Assembly: GCF_024171785.1 (NCBI RefSeq)
Contig: NZ_JAMTCK010000015.1
Coordinates: 120,766 to 184,765, forward strand
Length of the DNA stretch: 64,000 bases
Direction: 5' to 3'
Source: Goodfellowiella coeruleoviolacea
GTDB lineage: Bacteria > Actinomycetota > Actinomycetes > Mycobacteriales > Pseudonocardiaceae
The number at the start of each line of letters is the position of its first letter. The stretch's first letter is position 1. The translations under genes were made by a program, and so were the position numbers. Of this stretch, positions 1-8,579 are shown one piece after another. The notes below the pieces were generated by a model, which was given only the letters and a program-made list of their open reading frames with translations, had not been told where the DNA came from and made no database searches.

Positions 1-160
1 CCGCATGCGGGCCTCTCCGACCGCACGGGGCCCTCTGACCGCGGGGCCCTCTGGCCACGCGGGGCCGTCCGACCGCACGGGGCCCTTGACTACGAGGGGC
101 CGTCCGACCGCACGGGGTCTCCTGACTACACGGGGTCTTCTGACCGCACGGGCGCGGCGG
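1..160. repeat. Degenerate tandem repeat array at the PadR 3' end
   Basis: Roughly seven degenerate copies of an 18-bp unit (plus strand GGGGCCGTCCGACCGCAC and variants with CTCTGACC or TCTTCTGACC) run from the window edge into the last codons of the PadR gene. The PadR stop codon lies inside one unit. No gene is seen in positions 1-125 apart from this array. It may continue beyond the window. Confidence 0.7.
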
Positions 161-761
161 GGTGGCCGAAGTGCTCGCCGGGGTGGCCGAAGTGCTCGCC
201 GGGGTCGTCGGCCATCCGGTACTGGCCGGCCTCCAGCCGGTCCAGCACGCCCCGCACCCAGTCCCGCATGGCTTCGGCGTGCGTCAGCCACAGCCGGGCC
301 AGCTCTCCGGTGTGCTCGGGCGCGCTCGCCCCGGACAGCGTGGCCACCGAGTGCCGGATGCCGGGCAGTCGCGCCTCCACCGCCAGCAGCCGGTGCCGCA
401 GCAGCCGGATCGCCTCCTGCCTCGGCAGCGCGGTCATGAACGCGATGGCCGCGCTCAACCAGTCCGTGCCGCGCTCGTCGGCTTCGGCGAGGCCCCTGGC
501 GAGCAGCACCTGGAACTCGGTCTCGCCGTCCTGGGTCAGCTCGTACACGGTCCGCTCCGGGCCGGTCTCGCTCTCCTCGGTGGTCACCGCGCGCAGCAGG
601 CCGTCCTTGGCCAGCTTCTTCAACGCGTGGTAGATCGAGCCGCGCTGCACGTTCGCCCACTTGTCCGCCGACCACGACAGCAGTTCCCGACGCACCTGGT
701 AGCCGTGCGTCTGTCCGTGCATCCGGACCACGCCGAGCACGAGCAACCGCGTCGCTGACAC
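126..761 (-). CDS. PadR-family transcriptional regulator
   Basis: 211 residues. The N-terminal 90 residues form the PadR winged helix ([20 protein letters not shown], then [16 protein letters not shown] and the wing [12 protein letters not shown]), followed by a helical C-terminal dimerisation region typical of PadR subfamily 2. The GTG start at 761 follows a good purine-rich site (GGAAGGGGAA); an ATG just upstream is out of frame. It is divergent from metG with 64 bp between them, so it probably represses itself; whether it touches metG is unknown. The last 25 residues contain an exact duplication (GEHFGHP twice) and read into a repeat array, so the natural C-terminus may have been altered by repeat expansion. 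Confidence 0.85.
   Translation of the reverse strand: MSATRLLVLGVVRMHGQTHGYQVRRELLSWSADKWANVQRGSIYHALKKLAKDGLLRAVTTEESETGPERTVYELTQDGETEFQVLLARGLAEADERGTDWLSAAIAFMTALPRQEAIRLLRHRLLAVEARLPGIRHSVATLSGASAPEHTGELARLWLTHAEAMRDWVRGVLDRLEAGQYRMADDPGEHFGHPGEHFGHPAAPVRSEDPV
160..201. repeat. Exact 21-bp tandem duplication inside padR
   Basis: Two perfect, adjacent 21-bp copies (160-180 and 181-201) in frame with the PadR gene, encoding GEHFGHP twice near the C-terminus. Identity of the copies suggests a recent duplication. Confidence 0.85.
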
Positions 762-811
762 CTGGCATTCCCCTTCCCGGAGCCGGGTCGGTTGTCCCAG
801 CTTTCCGGCCG

Positions 812-817
812 TAGGCT
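812..817 (+). promoter_or_regulatory. -10 element (TAGGCT) of metG
   Basis: TAGGCT ends 8 nt before the metG ATG at 826. Spacing of this kind gives a leaderless or nearly leaderless mRNA in actinomycetes. No convincing -35 box or ribosome binding site is seen. Confidence 0.6.
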
Positions 818-825
818 ATGCGGTT

Positions 826-2628
826 ATGAGCGCCCATGTCCTTACCGCGCCGACCTGGCCATATGCCAACGGACCTCGGCACATCGGACACGTCTCCGGC
901 TTTGGTGTGCCGTCCGATGTCTTCTCCCGCTACCAGCGAATGTTGGGCAACCGGGTGCTCATGGTCAGCGGCACGGACGAGCACGGCACGCCGATCATGG
1001 TGCAGGCCGAGAACGAGGGGGCGACCCCGCAGCAGACCGCGGACAAGTACCACCGGGTGATCGCCGAGGACCTGCAGGGCCTGGGACTCGGCTACGACAT
1101 GTACACCCGGACCACCACCGGCAACCACTACCAGGTGGTCCAGCAGTTCTTCCTGGCCCTGCACCGCAACGGCTACATCATCCCGAAGACGACCACGGGC
1201 GCGGTCAGCCCGACCACCGGCCGCACCCTGCCCGACCGCTACATCGAGGGCACCTGCCCGATCTGCGGCTACGACGGCGCCCGCGGTGACCAGTGCGACA
1301 ACTGCGGCAACCAGCTCGACCCCGCCGACCTGATCAACCCGAAGTCCCGGATCAACGGCGAGACCCCGAAGTTCATCGAGACCGAGCACCTGTTCCTCGA
1401 CCTGCCCGCGTTCACCCAGAGCCTGGGCAAGTGGCTGTCCACCAAGACCGAGTGGCGGCCCAACGTGCTGAAGTTCACCCAGAACCTGGTCGAGGACATG
1501 CGGCCGCGGCCGATCACCCGCGACCTGGACTGGGGGGTGCCGGTCCCGCTGGACGGCTGGCGGGACCAGCCGATGAAGCGGCTGTACGTGTGGTTCGACG
1601 CGGTGATCGGGTACTTCTCGGCCAGCGTGGAGTGGGCCCGCCGGTCCGGTGACCCGGACGCGTGGCAGGCGTGGTGGAACGACCCGGCCTCGCCCAGCTT
1701 CCACTTCATGGGCAAGGACAACATCACCTTCCACACCCAGATCTGGCCGGCGCTGCTGCTCGGTCACAACGGTCAGGGCGACAAGGACGGCCAGCCCGGC
1801 CAGTACGGCGTGCTGAACCTGCCGGGGGAGATCGTCTCCAGCGAGTTCCTCACCATGAGCGGGTCCAAGTTCTCCACCTCGCGCGGCACGGTCATCTACA
1901 TCCGCGACTTCCTGCGCGAGTTCGGGCCGGACACCCTGCGCTACTTCATCGCGGTGGCCGGGCCGGAGAACCAGGACACCGACTTCACCTGGGACGAGTT
2001 CGTCCGCCGGGTCAACTTCGAGCTGGCCAACGAGTGGGGCAACCTGGTCAACCGGGCGGTGTCCATGGCCGCCAAGAACGTGGGCGCGGTGCCCGAGCCG
2101 ACCCGTCCCGAGCCGGCCGACGAGGAGCTGAAGACCCTGGCGCGCAACGCGTTCGCCGTGGTCGGCGGGCACCTGCAGCGGTCGAGGTTCAAGGCGGCCA
2201 TGGGCGAGGCCATGCGGGTGGTGTCGGCGGCCAACCGGTACCTGTCCGACCAGGAGCCGTGGAAGCGCAAGGACGACCCGGAGCGCCGGGACACCATCCT
2301 GCACACCGCGCTGCAGGTGGTGCAGGACGCCAACACGCTGCTGACGCCGTTCCTGCCGCACGCCGCGCAGAAGGTGCACGAGCTGCTGGGCGGCACCGGG
2401 GTGTGGGCGGCCCAGCCGGAGCTGCGCGAGGTCACCGACCTGGACATCCCCGACCGGCAGTACCCGATCCTGACCGGGGACTACACCGTGGAGCAGGCGC
2501 GCTGGGAGTCCACGCCGATCCCGGTCGGCCGTCCGCTGCACAAGCCGACCCCGCTGTTCCCCAAGCTCGACCCGGAGCTGGGGGAGACCGGGCCGTCCTG
2601 GGCGCCGATCCAGCCGGTCCAGAAGTGA
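826..2628 (+). CDS. metG: Methionyl-tRNA synthetase
   Basis: 600 residues, class I aminoacyl-tRNA synthetase charging tRNA-Met in the cytoplasm. The HIGH motif is at residues 19-22 (PRHIGHVSG), a four-cysteine zinc knuckle (CPICG...CDNCG) is near 144-165, and the KMSKS-equivalent loop ([10 protein letters not shown]) is near 343. The helical anticodon-binding domain follows to the end. No C-terminal tRNA-binding (OB) extension is seen. It is the first gene of the conserved metG-tatD-rpfB-rsmA-ispE block known from M. tuberculosis (Rv1007c onward). ATG at 826 is chosen because the HIGH region begins soon after and the -10 element is correctly placed. Confidence 0.98.
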   Translation: MSAHVLTAPTWPYANGPRHIGHVSGFGVPSDVFSRYQRMLGNRVLMVSGTDEHGTPIMVQAENEGATPQQTADKYHRVIAEDLQGLGLGYDMYTRTTTGNHYQVVQQFFLALHRNGYIIPKTTTGAVSPTTGRTLPDRYIEGTCPICGYDGARGDQCDNCGNQLDPADLINPKSRINGETPKFIETEHLFLDLPAFTQSLGKWLSTKTEWRPNVLKFTQNLVEDMRPRPITRDLDWGVPVPLDGWRDQPMKRLYVWFDAVIGYFSASVEWARRSGDPDAWQAWWNDPASPSFHFMGKDNITFHTQIWPALLLGHNGQGDKDGQPGQYGVLNLPGEIVSSEFLTMSGSKFSTSRGTVIYIRDFLREFGPDTLRYFIAVAGPENQDTDFTWDEFVRRVNFELANEWGNLVNRAVSMAAKNVGAVPEPTRPEPADEELKTLARNAFAVVGGHLQRSRFKAAMGEAMRVVSAANRYLSDQEPWKRKDDPERRDTILHTALQVVQDANTLLTPFLPHAAQKVHELLGGTGVWAAQPELREVTDLDIPDRQYPILTGDYTVEQARWESTPIPVGRPLHKPTPLFPKLDPELGETGPSWAPIQPVQK

Positions 2629-2674
2629 GCCGTCGGGACCGGGAACCACGAGAAGCAGAAGTGAGTCACCGACG

Positions 2675-3514
2675 GTGAGTCGTCGACGCGACGAGGTACC
2701 ACCGCTGCCGGAACCCCTTCCGGCGGCGGTGGTCGACGCGCACACCCACCTGGACGCCTGCGGCGCCAAGGACGCCGAACAGGTGACCGCGATGGTGGAC
2801 CGGGCCGCCTCGGTGGGGGTGGGCCGGGTGGTCACCGTCGCCGACGACCTGGTGTCGGCGCGGTGGGTGGTAGAGGCGTCCACTTGGGACGATCGGTTGT
2901 TCGCCGCGGTGGCGCTGCATCCCACCAGGACGGCGGAATTCGGTCAGTCCGAAATGGACGAACTGAGCCGGCTGGCCGAGGCGCCGCGCGTGGTGGCGAT
3001 CGGTGAGACCGGGCTGGACTACTACTGGGACTACTCGCCGCCAGCCGCGCAGCAGGACGCTTTCCGTTGGCACATCGAGCTTTCCAAGCGCGTGGGCAAG
3101 CCGCTGATGATCCACGACCGGGATGCCCACGACGACGTGCTGCGGATTCTGCGCGAGGAGGGGCCACCGTCCACAGTGGTCTTCCACTGCTTCTCCGGTG
3201 ACGCCGACTTCGCCAGGCGCTGCGTGGACGAGGGGTACGTGCTGTCCTTCGCCGGTACGGTGACCTTCCGCAACGCTCGCGCGCTGCGGGAGGCCGCGGC
3301 GCTGGTGCCGCTCGACCAGGTGCTGGTGGAGACCGACGCACCGTTTCTCACACCGCACCCGTTCCGGGGACGCCCGAACGAGCCGTACTGCACCGCGTAC
3401 ACGGTGCGTGATTTGGCGTCCCTCCGTGGAATGGCGGTCGAGGACCTCGCTGGCGTGGTCAATTCCAATGCCGAGCGAGTATTCCGATTGCACGACGTGA
3501 CGAAGTTGGGATGA
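2675..3514 (+). CDS. tatD: TatD-family metal-dependent DNase
   Basis: 279 residues. Metal-ligand motifs of the TatD amidohydrolase fold are present in order: DAHTHLD near residue 21, GETGLDYYW near 112, the H of MIHDRDAHDD, VFHCFSG near 170 and ETDAPFL near 223. Family members are 3'-5' exonucleases linked to DNA repair and quality control. The GTG start at 2675 lies 46 bp after metG, so the two are probably co-transcribed. Neighbour rpfB is separated by a long regulated leader. Confidence 0.95.
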   Translation: MSRRRDEVPPLPEPLPAAVVDAHTHLDACGAKDAEQVTAMVDRAASVGVGRVVTVADDLVSARWVVEASTWDDRLFAAVALHPTRTAEFGQSEMDELSRLAEAPRVVAIGETGLDYYWDYSPPAAQQDAFRWHIELSKRVGKPLMIHDRDAHDDVLRILREEGPPSTVVFHCFSGDADFARRCVDEGYVLSFAGTVTFRNARALREAAALVPLDQVLVETDAPFLTPHPFRGRPNEPYCTAYTVRDLASLRGMAVEDLAGVVNSNAERVFRLHDVTKLG

Positions 3515-3542
3515 TCGAGTCACCGCACTACTCCAGTCGTGC

Positions 3543-3558
3543 TGTGATCGACATCACT
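3543..3558. promoter_or_regulatory. CRP-like operator upstream of rpfB
   Basis: TGTGATCGACATCACT matches the CRP/GlxR consensus TGTGA-N6-TCACA except for the last base. Its centre is about 59 bp upstream of the start site predicted from the -10 box at 3598-3603, which is the class I activator position. In M. tuberculosis the CRP homologue Rv3676 is known to activate rpfA, so cAMP control here is plausible (inference). Confidence 0.6.
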
Positions 3559-3574
3559 TCATTCACCGGGGTGT

Positions 3575-3603
3575 TTGCCCACCCCTCCGCGCTCCGTTAT
3601 GGT
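3575..3603 (+). promoter_or_regulatory. rpfB promoter
   Basis: TTGCCC (3575-3580) and TATGGT (3598-3603) are separated by exactly 17 bp, a standard housekeeping-sigma arrangement. Transcription would start near 3610 and leave a leader of about 260 nt. Confidence 0.55.
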
Positions 3604-3872
3604 CCCGTGACCGTACCCGGATCAAGGAAGTCCGGGAAACGCCCGAAGTCAGATCCAGTGCATGTCGGGGCCGGTCGGTGGACGGGGCAGGAAGCCGATC
3701 GGGATGGCGCTGGCTACGGGAGTCGGAACGCCACGGAACGAAGGTCACGCGCCCCGCGCGCGGGAGTGGAGACGAGGATGGGTGTCGATGCCTGGACCAC
3801 GGGCAGCCGTCACGCGCGTCCACACCGACCGCGCCGCGCGAGTGACTTCCGCCTTCGGGAGGTATCGGCCCT
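3604..3872 (+). other. Long 5' leader of rpfB
   Basis: About 260 nt without a convincing gene. Rpf genes in related actinobacteria often carry a c-di-AMP (ydaO) riboswitch. The conserved GGGTGAATC-type core was looked for and is not visible, so no riboswitch is called. A short ORF in another frame (from 3662) runs 17 bases into rpfB but lacks coding signs. Confidence 0.4.
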
Positions 3873-5408
3873 GTGACTGGACGCGGTAGGCCTGACGACA
3901 GCGCCGGCCACTCGTTCGACGAGTCCACGGACTGGTTCAGACCGGTCGGTGACCAGCCGGCAACGGCCGTCGGGGTGCTCGACCACCCGGCCCCCGCTGG
4001 TGGCCCCCACGGTTTCCCGCCGGCCGACCACCCCAGCTTCCCGCCAGGGGGCTTTCCGCTCAGCGCGCTGAGCGTCACCCCCCAGGACGTCCTCGACGTG
4101 CTCGGCCCGGACGCCGACGAGCTGTTGGCCTCGGTCAACGTCGAGATCGACGAACTGATCCGGATGGTCAACGCCGAGACCACGGTGTTGCCGCCGATGC
4201 CCGCGGTCCTCTTCCAGGAGGAGTCCGCCGAGGGGCAGCCCGCCGCGGCACCGGCCGCCGACCAGCCGCAGGCTGCGCCGCCGGCCGAGGTGATGGAGGC
4301 CGTCACCTCCTGGAAGCGCAAGTTCGTCAAGGCCGCTGTGGCGGCGGCCCTGGTCACCCTGTCCGGCGGTGGCGCCACCGCGCTGGCCATGGACAAGACC
4401 GTCACCGTGGACGTGGACGGTCAGCTGCAGACCATCAGCACCTACGAGTCGACCGTGGGCGAGGTCCTGGCCGACCAGGGCATCCAGGTCGGCGCGCACG
4501 ACGCGCTCAGCCCGTCGCCCCAGGCCGCCATCGGCGACGGCGGCAAGATCACCCTGGAGCGTGGCCGGCAGGTCAAGGTCAGCGTGGACGGCGAGCAGCG
4601 CGAGGCGTGGACCCGCGCGCACACCGTCGGCGAGGCGCTCAAGCAGCTCGGCGTGCAGACCGACGGCGCCTGGGTCTCCTCCGACGCCAACGCGCAGATC
4701 CCGCTGGAGGGCATGAGCGTTGACGTCAAGAGCAACAAGACGATCACCCTCTTCGACGGCGGCGGTGCCGCCCAGCAGGTCCAGACGACCGCGCTGACCG
4801 TCGGCGAGATGCTGCAGGCGCAGGGGATCACCCTCGGCCCCGAGGACTCCATCGACCCGGGGCTGGACGTCAAGCTGGTCAGCGGCTCCGAGATCCACAT
4901 CAGCCGCACCGGCACGATGGTGATCAACGAGCCGGAGAAGATCGAGCCCCCGGTCCAGAAGATCCAGGACCCGAACATGATGCGGGGCGAGGAGAAGGTC
5001 GAGGACGAGGGCACGCCCGGCGAGCAGATCGTCACCTACCGGGTCACCCAGCGCAACGGCGTGGAGACCGCCAGGGAGAAGCTGGGCGTCAGCGTCAAGA
5101 CCGAGGCCAAGCCCAAGATCGTCCGGGTCGGCACCAAGCTCCCGACGGTGGAGGGCGGCGCGGTGTGGGACCGGCTCGCCCAGTGCGAGGCGTCCGGCAA
5201 CTGGGCCATCAACAACGGCAACGGCTACTACGGCGGCCTGCAGTTCGACAAGCGCACCTGGGACGCCTACGGCGGTGGCCAGTACGCCGCCTACCCGCAC
5301 CAGGCCAGCCGCGAGGAGCAGATCGCCATCGCCACCAAGGTCCGCGACGCCCGCGGCGGCACCTACTCGGCCTGGCCGGGCTGCCGCGCCAAGCTGGGCC
5401 TGGCCTGA
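3873..5408 (+). CDS. rpfB: RpfB-type resuscitation-promoting factor
   Basis: 511 residues. A Pro-rich cytoplasmic region of about 150 residues precedes one membrane anchor (KFVKAAVAAALVTLSGGG, about 150-170). Next come three DUF348 repeats (each DVDGQ/TVGE-like, about 175-350), a G5 domain (about 352-425) and the C-terminal Rpf lysozyme-like domain (432-511). The catalytic Glu is in CEASGNW, and GGLQF and the paired cysteines are present. Rpf proteins cleave peptidoglycan outside the membrane and help dormant cells resume growth. The N-terminal cytoplasmic extension is longer than in M. tuberculosis RpfB. GTG at 3873 has GGGAGG 10 nt upstream. Confidence 0.95.
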   Translation: MTGRGRPDDSAGHSFDESTDWFRPVGDQPATAVGVLDHPAPAGGPHGFPPADHPSFPPGGFPLSALSVTPQDVLDVLGPDADELLASVNVEIDELIRMVNAETTVLPPMPAVLFQEESAEGQPAAAPAADQPQAAPPAEVMEAVTSWKRKFVKAAVAAALVTLSGGGATALAMDKTVTVDVDGQLQTISTYESTVGEVLADQGIQVGAHDALSPSPQAAIGDGGKITLERGRQVKVSVDGEQREAWTRAHTVGEALKQLGVQTDGAWVSSDANAQIPLEGMSVDVKSNKTITLFDGGGAAQQVQTTALTVGEMLQAQGITLGPEDSIDPGLDVKLVSGSEIHISRTGTMVINEPEKIEPPVQKIQDPNMMRGEEKVEDEGTPGEQIVTYRVTQRNGVETAREKLGVSVKTEAKPKIVRVGTKLPTVEGGAVWDRLAQCEASGNWAINNGNGYYGGLQFDKRTWDAYGGGQYAAYPHQASREEQIAIATKVRDARGGTYSAWPGCRAKLGLA

Positions 5409-5476
5409 GCCGTCGTGGTCCTGGTCGGGCAGCCCACGCCCACCCCACCTGCCGTGTTCCGCGATGATGGCGTCTT

Positions 5477-6361
5477 GTGACTGACCAACCCACCTCGGCC
5501 GGACCAGGGAGCGCGCTCCTCGGTCCGGCCGACGTTCGTCGGCTCGCCGCCGAACTGGACGTGCGCCCCACCAAGAAGCTGGGGCAGAACTTCGTGCACG
5601 ACCCGAACACCGTGCGCCGCATCGTGGCCAGCGCCGGCCTTGCCGAGTCCGACGTGGTCCTGGAGGTGGGCCCGGGGCTGGGCTCGTTGACGCTGGCGCT
5701 GCTGCCCGCCTGCCGCGCCGTGGTCGCGGTGGAGATCGACCCGGTGCTGGCCGCGCGGCTGCCCCGCACGGTGGGGGAGCGGGCGCCGGGCCTGGCGGAC
5801 CGGCTGACGGTGGTGGGCGCGGACGCCATGCGGATCAGCGCGGAGCAGTTGCGCGTCGCCGGCCCGCCCCCCACGGCGCTGGTCGCCAACCTGCCCTACA
5901 ACGTGGCCGTGCCCGTGGTCCTGCACCTGCTGGCCGAGCTGCCCTCGCTGGCCCACGGCCTGGTGATGGTGCAGGCCGAGGTCGCCGACCGGATGGCGGC
6001 CGGCCCTGGCAACAAGGTCTACGGGGTGCCCAGCGTCAAGGCCGCGTGGTTCGCGGAGATGCGCCGCGCCGGCACCGTGCCCAGGTCGGTGTTCTGGCCG
6101 GTGCCCAACGTGGACTCGGCGCTGGTGGCGTTCACCCGCCGGCCCGCGCCCGCCGACGTGGACCGCGGCGCGGTGTTCGCCGTGGTCGACGCGGCCTTCG
6201 CGCAGCGGCGGAAAACCCTGCGCGCGGCACTGGCCGGCTGGGCGGGCTCGCCGGCCGAGGCCGAGCGCGTGCTGGCCGCCGCCGGCGTGCCGGCCACCGC
6301 CCGGGGCGAACAGCTCAGCGTCGCCGACTTCGCCCGCATCGCCCAGGCCGCCACCCCCTGA
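5477..6361 (+). CDS. rsmA: 16S rRNA (A1518/A1519) dimethyltransferase
   Basis: 294 residues, KsgA/RsmA family, SAM-dependent methylation of two adjacent adenines near the 3' end of 16S rRNA. Motif I is [11 protein letters not shown] (about residue 60) and the catalytic motif IV is NLPYNV (about 140). KLGQNFVHD near the N-terminus is the family signature. GTG at 5477 sits 68 bp after rpfB. In M. tuberculosis ispE follows directly; here the metNIQ operon and repeat element intervene. Confidence 0.97.
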   Translation: MTDQPTSAGPGSALLGPADVRRLAAELDVRPTKKLGQNFVHDPNTVRRIVASAGLAESDVVLEVGPGLGSLTLALLPACRAVVAVEIDPVLAARLPRTVGERAPGLADRLTVVGADAMRISAEQLRVAGPPPTALVANLPYNVAVPVVLHLLAELPSLAHGLVMVQAEVADRMAAGPGNKVYGVPSVKAAWFAEMRRAGTVPRSVFWPVPNVDSALVAFTRRPAPADVDRGAVFAVVDAAFAQRRKTLRAALAGWAGSPAEAERVLAAAGVPATARGEQLSVADFARIAQAATP

Positions 6362-6375
6362 TCACCTCCGCACCC

Positions 6376-6450
6376 GCGCGAGTTGACTTTGCAAACCCCG
6401 CGAGTTGCACGTTCGCGCACCGCCAAACAGGTGAAGGATCTGGGCCCGCC
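6376..6450 (+). repeat. 22-bp-unit repeat element, left arm (copy A)
   Basis: Two adjacent 22-bp units (6376-6397 and 6398-6419), each built as (C/G)CGCGAGTTG followed by ACTTTGCAAACC or CACGTTCGCGCA, then a tail with AAACAGGTGAA. It begins 15 bp after the rsmA stop codon. Related arms occur at 6646-6711, 57603-57692 and 58140-58226. Confidence 0.8.
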
Positions 6451-6645
6451 CGGCTGTGGCGGCGCGGCGGACGTGGCGGCCGGTGTCCGCAACTGGCCAG
6501 TGGCCGGGGCGTGGGTCGGCGGGTGCAACACCCCGTCGTGTGTCACCCACAGGACGTATGGAGAGCACTGAGGGTTGGCGAAACACCAGGTGTGCGGCTT
6601 GCCACCCGAACGGGTGAACGGCGCGGGGTGTCACTCGGACGGCGG

Positions 6646-6711
6646 TGCGTGAAAAGCGAACTCGGGGGGTTTGCAAGGTCGACTCGCGGTGCGTGAAAAC
6701 ACGACTCGCGG
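6646..6711 (-). repeat. 22-bp-unit repeat element, right arm (copy B)
   Basis: Three contiguous 22-bp units (6646-6667, 6668-6689, 6690-6711) in the opposite orientation to copy A. Together A and B form an inverted pair around about 195 bp with no gene. Unit ends alternate between TTTCACGCA and TTGCAAACC (minus-strand sense). Confidence 0.8.
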
Positions 6712-6718
6712 GGGCGGG

Positions 6719-6734
6719 GGTGATGCGTGTCACC
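6719..6734. promoter_or_regulatory. CRP-like inverted repeat upstream of the met riboswitch
   Basis: GGTGATGCGTGTCACC has the GGTGA-N6-TCACC form of a CRP/FNR-family site. It is about 140 bp upstream of the metN promoter, further than usual. Positions 6735-6870 hold no gene or other signal that I can see. Confidence 0.35.
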
Positions 6735-6870
6735 CGATCGGGCGGTTGGTGGGGTGGCTAGCGGTGGGTGTCGCCCCGGGCAATGGGCCGACTGGCCGCC
6801 GTCATTAGTGCTGGTCGTGCGGCCGAAAGTGTGACATCCCGAACGTTCCTCCGTTTCGGGCGCCAGCTAC

Positions 6871-6900
6871 TTGCGTTCATCCGGTCGTGTCAGGTGTACT
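6871..6900 (+). promoter_or_regulatory. metNIQ promoter
   Basis: TTGCGT (6871-6876) and TGTACT (6895-6900) with 18 bp between them. Initiation near 6907 would place the start of the RNA exactly at the first stem of the SAM riboswitch. Confidence 0.6.
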
Positions 6901-6907
6901 GCCTAGG

Positions 6908-6997
6908 CATCCATCCCGAGCGGCCGAGAGACCTGGCTCTTTGACGCCGCAGCAACCACCCGCCAACGGGCAGGTGCTACCGCCAGGATCGATGGAG
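6908..6997 (+). ncRNA. SAM-I (S-box) riboswitch
   Basis: The S-box core is recognisable: P1 strands TCCATC (6910-6915) and GATGGA (6991-6996); then GAGCGGCCGAGAGACCTGG, a GCCGCAGCAACC segment, and AGGTGCTACCGCCAGG. The element senses S-adenosylmethionine and turns off downstream methionine genes when SAM is high. It lies upstream of a methionine importer, which fits. Confidence 0.9.
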
Positions 6998-7061
6998 GAC
7001 TTGTGCACTCCGAACGAATGCCCACAGGCTGGCCGAGGCTGGTCAGAAGGATCTGCGTGGA

Positions 7062-7157
7062 CCAGTGTCGGCGTACCGCCACTGGCTGTCTGAGCCACGT
7101 GTGAAGTGCCGAACCCGTGAACCGGGTTCGTGCCGTCCCCTCTGACCGAAGCACTTC
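7062..7157 (+). promoter_or_regulatory. Structured expression platform between riboswitch and metN
   Basis: Hairpin 1 is CCAGT(7062-7066)/ACTGG(7081-7085) with an inner GGCG/CGCC stem. Hairpin 2 has an outer stem GAAGTGC(7103-7109)/GCACTTC(7151-7157) enclosing GAACCCG/CGGGTTC (7111-7129). Neither has a U-tract. A Rho-dependent or translational control is more likely than a classical terminator (inference). No gene is seen between 6998 and 7241. Confidence 0.45.
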
Positions 7158-7241
7158 CCCGAGCCGACCCCACCCGGATGAGTCCGAAGAGGACTGTCGC
7201 GCGCCCACCGGCGTCGCGCCGTGTGCTGCTGTGGAGCAAAC

Positions 7242-8252
7242 GTGATCACTGTCGAGAATCTGACCAAGACATTCCCCAGCCAAGGTGGTCCGGTCACCGC
7301 GCTGGCCGGTGTGACGCTGGACGTGCGCGCCGGCACGGTCTGCGGTGTGGTCGGCCCCAGCGGTGCCGGCAAGTCCACGCTCGCGCGCTGCGTCGCGCTG
7401 CTGGAGCGGCCGGACAGCGGCTCGATCCGGGTGGACGGCACCGACCTGGTCGGATTGGACGGCAGCCGGCTGCGCGCCGCGCGCCGGCAGATCGGGGTGG
7501 TGCCCCAGGGCGACTCCCTGCTGCGGCAGCGCACCGCCGCCGGCAACGTGGCGCTCCCGCTGGAGTCGGCCGGGATGCCCGCGCCGCAGCGGCGCAGCCG
7601 GGTCGCGGAACTGCTCGACCTGGTCGGCCTGACCGACAAGGCCGGCAACTACCCGGACCAGCTCTCCGGCGGCCAGCGGCAGCGGGTGGCGGTGGCCAGG
7701 GCACTGGCCGCGAACCCCTCGGTGCTGCTGGCGGACGAGCCCACCTCGGCACTGGACCCGGAGACCACCGGGTCGGTGCTCACCGTGCTGGACCGGGCCC
7801 GCGCCGAACTCGGGGTCACCGTGCTGGTGGTCACCCACGACATGGCCGTGGTGCGGCGCATCTGCGACGACGTGGCCGTGCTGGAACACGGCCGGGTGGT
7901 GGAGCACGGTCGCGTGCTCGACCTGGTGTCCGACGCCAACAGCCGCACCGCGGCCACGCTGCTGCCCGAGGTGGACCAGTCGGCGGGCGTGGCCGGTAAC
8001 CACGACCGGGTCGCCGACGTGGTGCTGGTCGGGTTCGCCGCGGTCGGTGCGCTGCTGCCGGAGGCGGCCAGCCGGTTCGACGTGCAACTGGCCCTGCTCG
8101 GCGGCGGCCTGACCCGGCTCGGTGAGACGCCGGTCGCCCGGTTCCGGGTCGGCCTCACCGGCGAGCGGGCCGACTCCGCGCTGGAGTGGATCTCCGACAC
8201 CGGCGCGGTGGTCGTGCGCACGCCCAAGGGGCCGCAGGGCGTGGCCGCCTGA
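7242..8252 (+). CDS. metN: Methionine ABC importer ATP-binding protein
   Basis: 336 residues. Walker A GPSGAGKST (about residue 38), signature LSGGQRQRV (about 138), Walker B VLLADEPTSALDP, H-loop VVTHD. The C-terminal 90 residues form a NIL-type regulatory domain, the site where excess intracellular methionine inhibits MetN. GTG at 7242 is preferred over the GTG at 7221 because GGAG lies 5 nt before it and MITVENLTKTF matches the usual N-terminus. It energises MetI for uptake of D/L-methionine and is under the SAM riboswitch. Confidence 0.95.
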   Translation: MITVENLTKTFPSQGGPVTALAGVTLDVRAGTVCGVVGPSGAGKSTLARCVALLERPDSGSIRVDGTDLVGLDGSRLRAARRQIGVVPQGDSLLRQRTAAGNVALPLESAGMPAPQRRSRVAELLDLVGLTDKAGNYPDQLSGGQRQRVAVARALAANPSVLLADEPTSALDPETTGSVLTVLDRARAELGVTVLVVTHDMAVVRRICDDVAVLEHGRVVEHGRVLDLVSDANSRTAATLLPEVDQSAGVAGNHDRVADVVLVGFAAVGALLPEAASRFDVQLALLGGGLTRLGETPVARFRVGLTGERADSALEWISDTGAVVVRTPKGPQGVAA

Positions 8253-8579
8253 TCGACAGGACAGAGAACGACAGCACAGGAACAGACAGGACGGGACCAA
8301 GGTCGGGCGGGACAACGGAAAGCGGGACCGGGTGGCAGCACCTGGTCCACTGAGGACAGTGCTAACAGGACGAGCCGGAACTGAGCCCCCAGGGGTCACC
8401 CAGGGGGCTCGCGGCAGTGACGCAGCAGTGGGGACGGGACAGCAAGTGCGGTGTCAGGCGGAGGTCGGCCGGAACGGCCGGGCCTGCCAGCTGGGGTGGA
8501 GTGGACTCACCGAGGTGCGGGTCAGCGCGGTGGCGGCCGGAGCGGTCGCCGACGCGGGCCGCGGCGGGGCGGAGGCGAA
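8253..8579 (+). other. metN-metI intergenic region with strong hairpin
   Basis: 327 bp. Positions 8255-8320 are a degenerate GACAGGAC-type repeat. A perfect 8-bp stem GAGCCCCC(8383-8390)/GGGGGCTC(8403-8410) could attenuate transcription or protect the metN mRNA end. A reading frame ending at the TGA at 8581-8583 overlaps the metI GTG; from about 8428 its third positions are mostly G/C, so a small coupled ORF of about 50 codons is possible but unproven. Confidence 0.4.

Noticed and set aside
1-160. CRISPR array
   Set aside because: Units are 18 bp, degenerate and contiguous, with no spacers; no cas genes anywhere in the window. The same holds for the other arrays.
3604-3872. c-di-AMP (ydaO) riboswitch in the rpfB leader
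   Set aside because: Expected from related rpf genes, but the conserved GGGTGAATC-type core and the terminal CCCG-CAGCTAACC block are not visible.
3662-3889. Small ORF overlapping the rpfB start as a leader peptide
   Set aside because: Arg/Pro-rich, weak ribosome site, no coding bias over its first half; possible but not supported.
7170-7205. Hammerhead-like ribozyme (GGATGAGTCC stem) before metN
   Set aside because: GATGA and a stem are present, but the obligatory GAAA segment after the stem is missing and flanking helices do not form.
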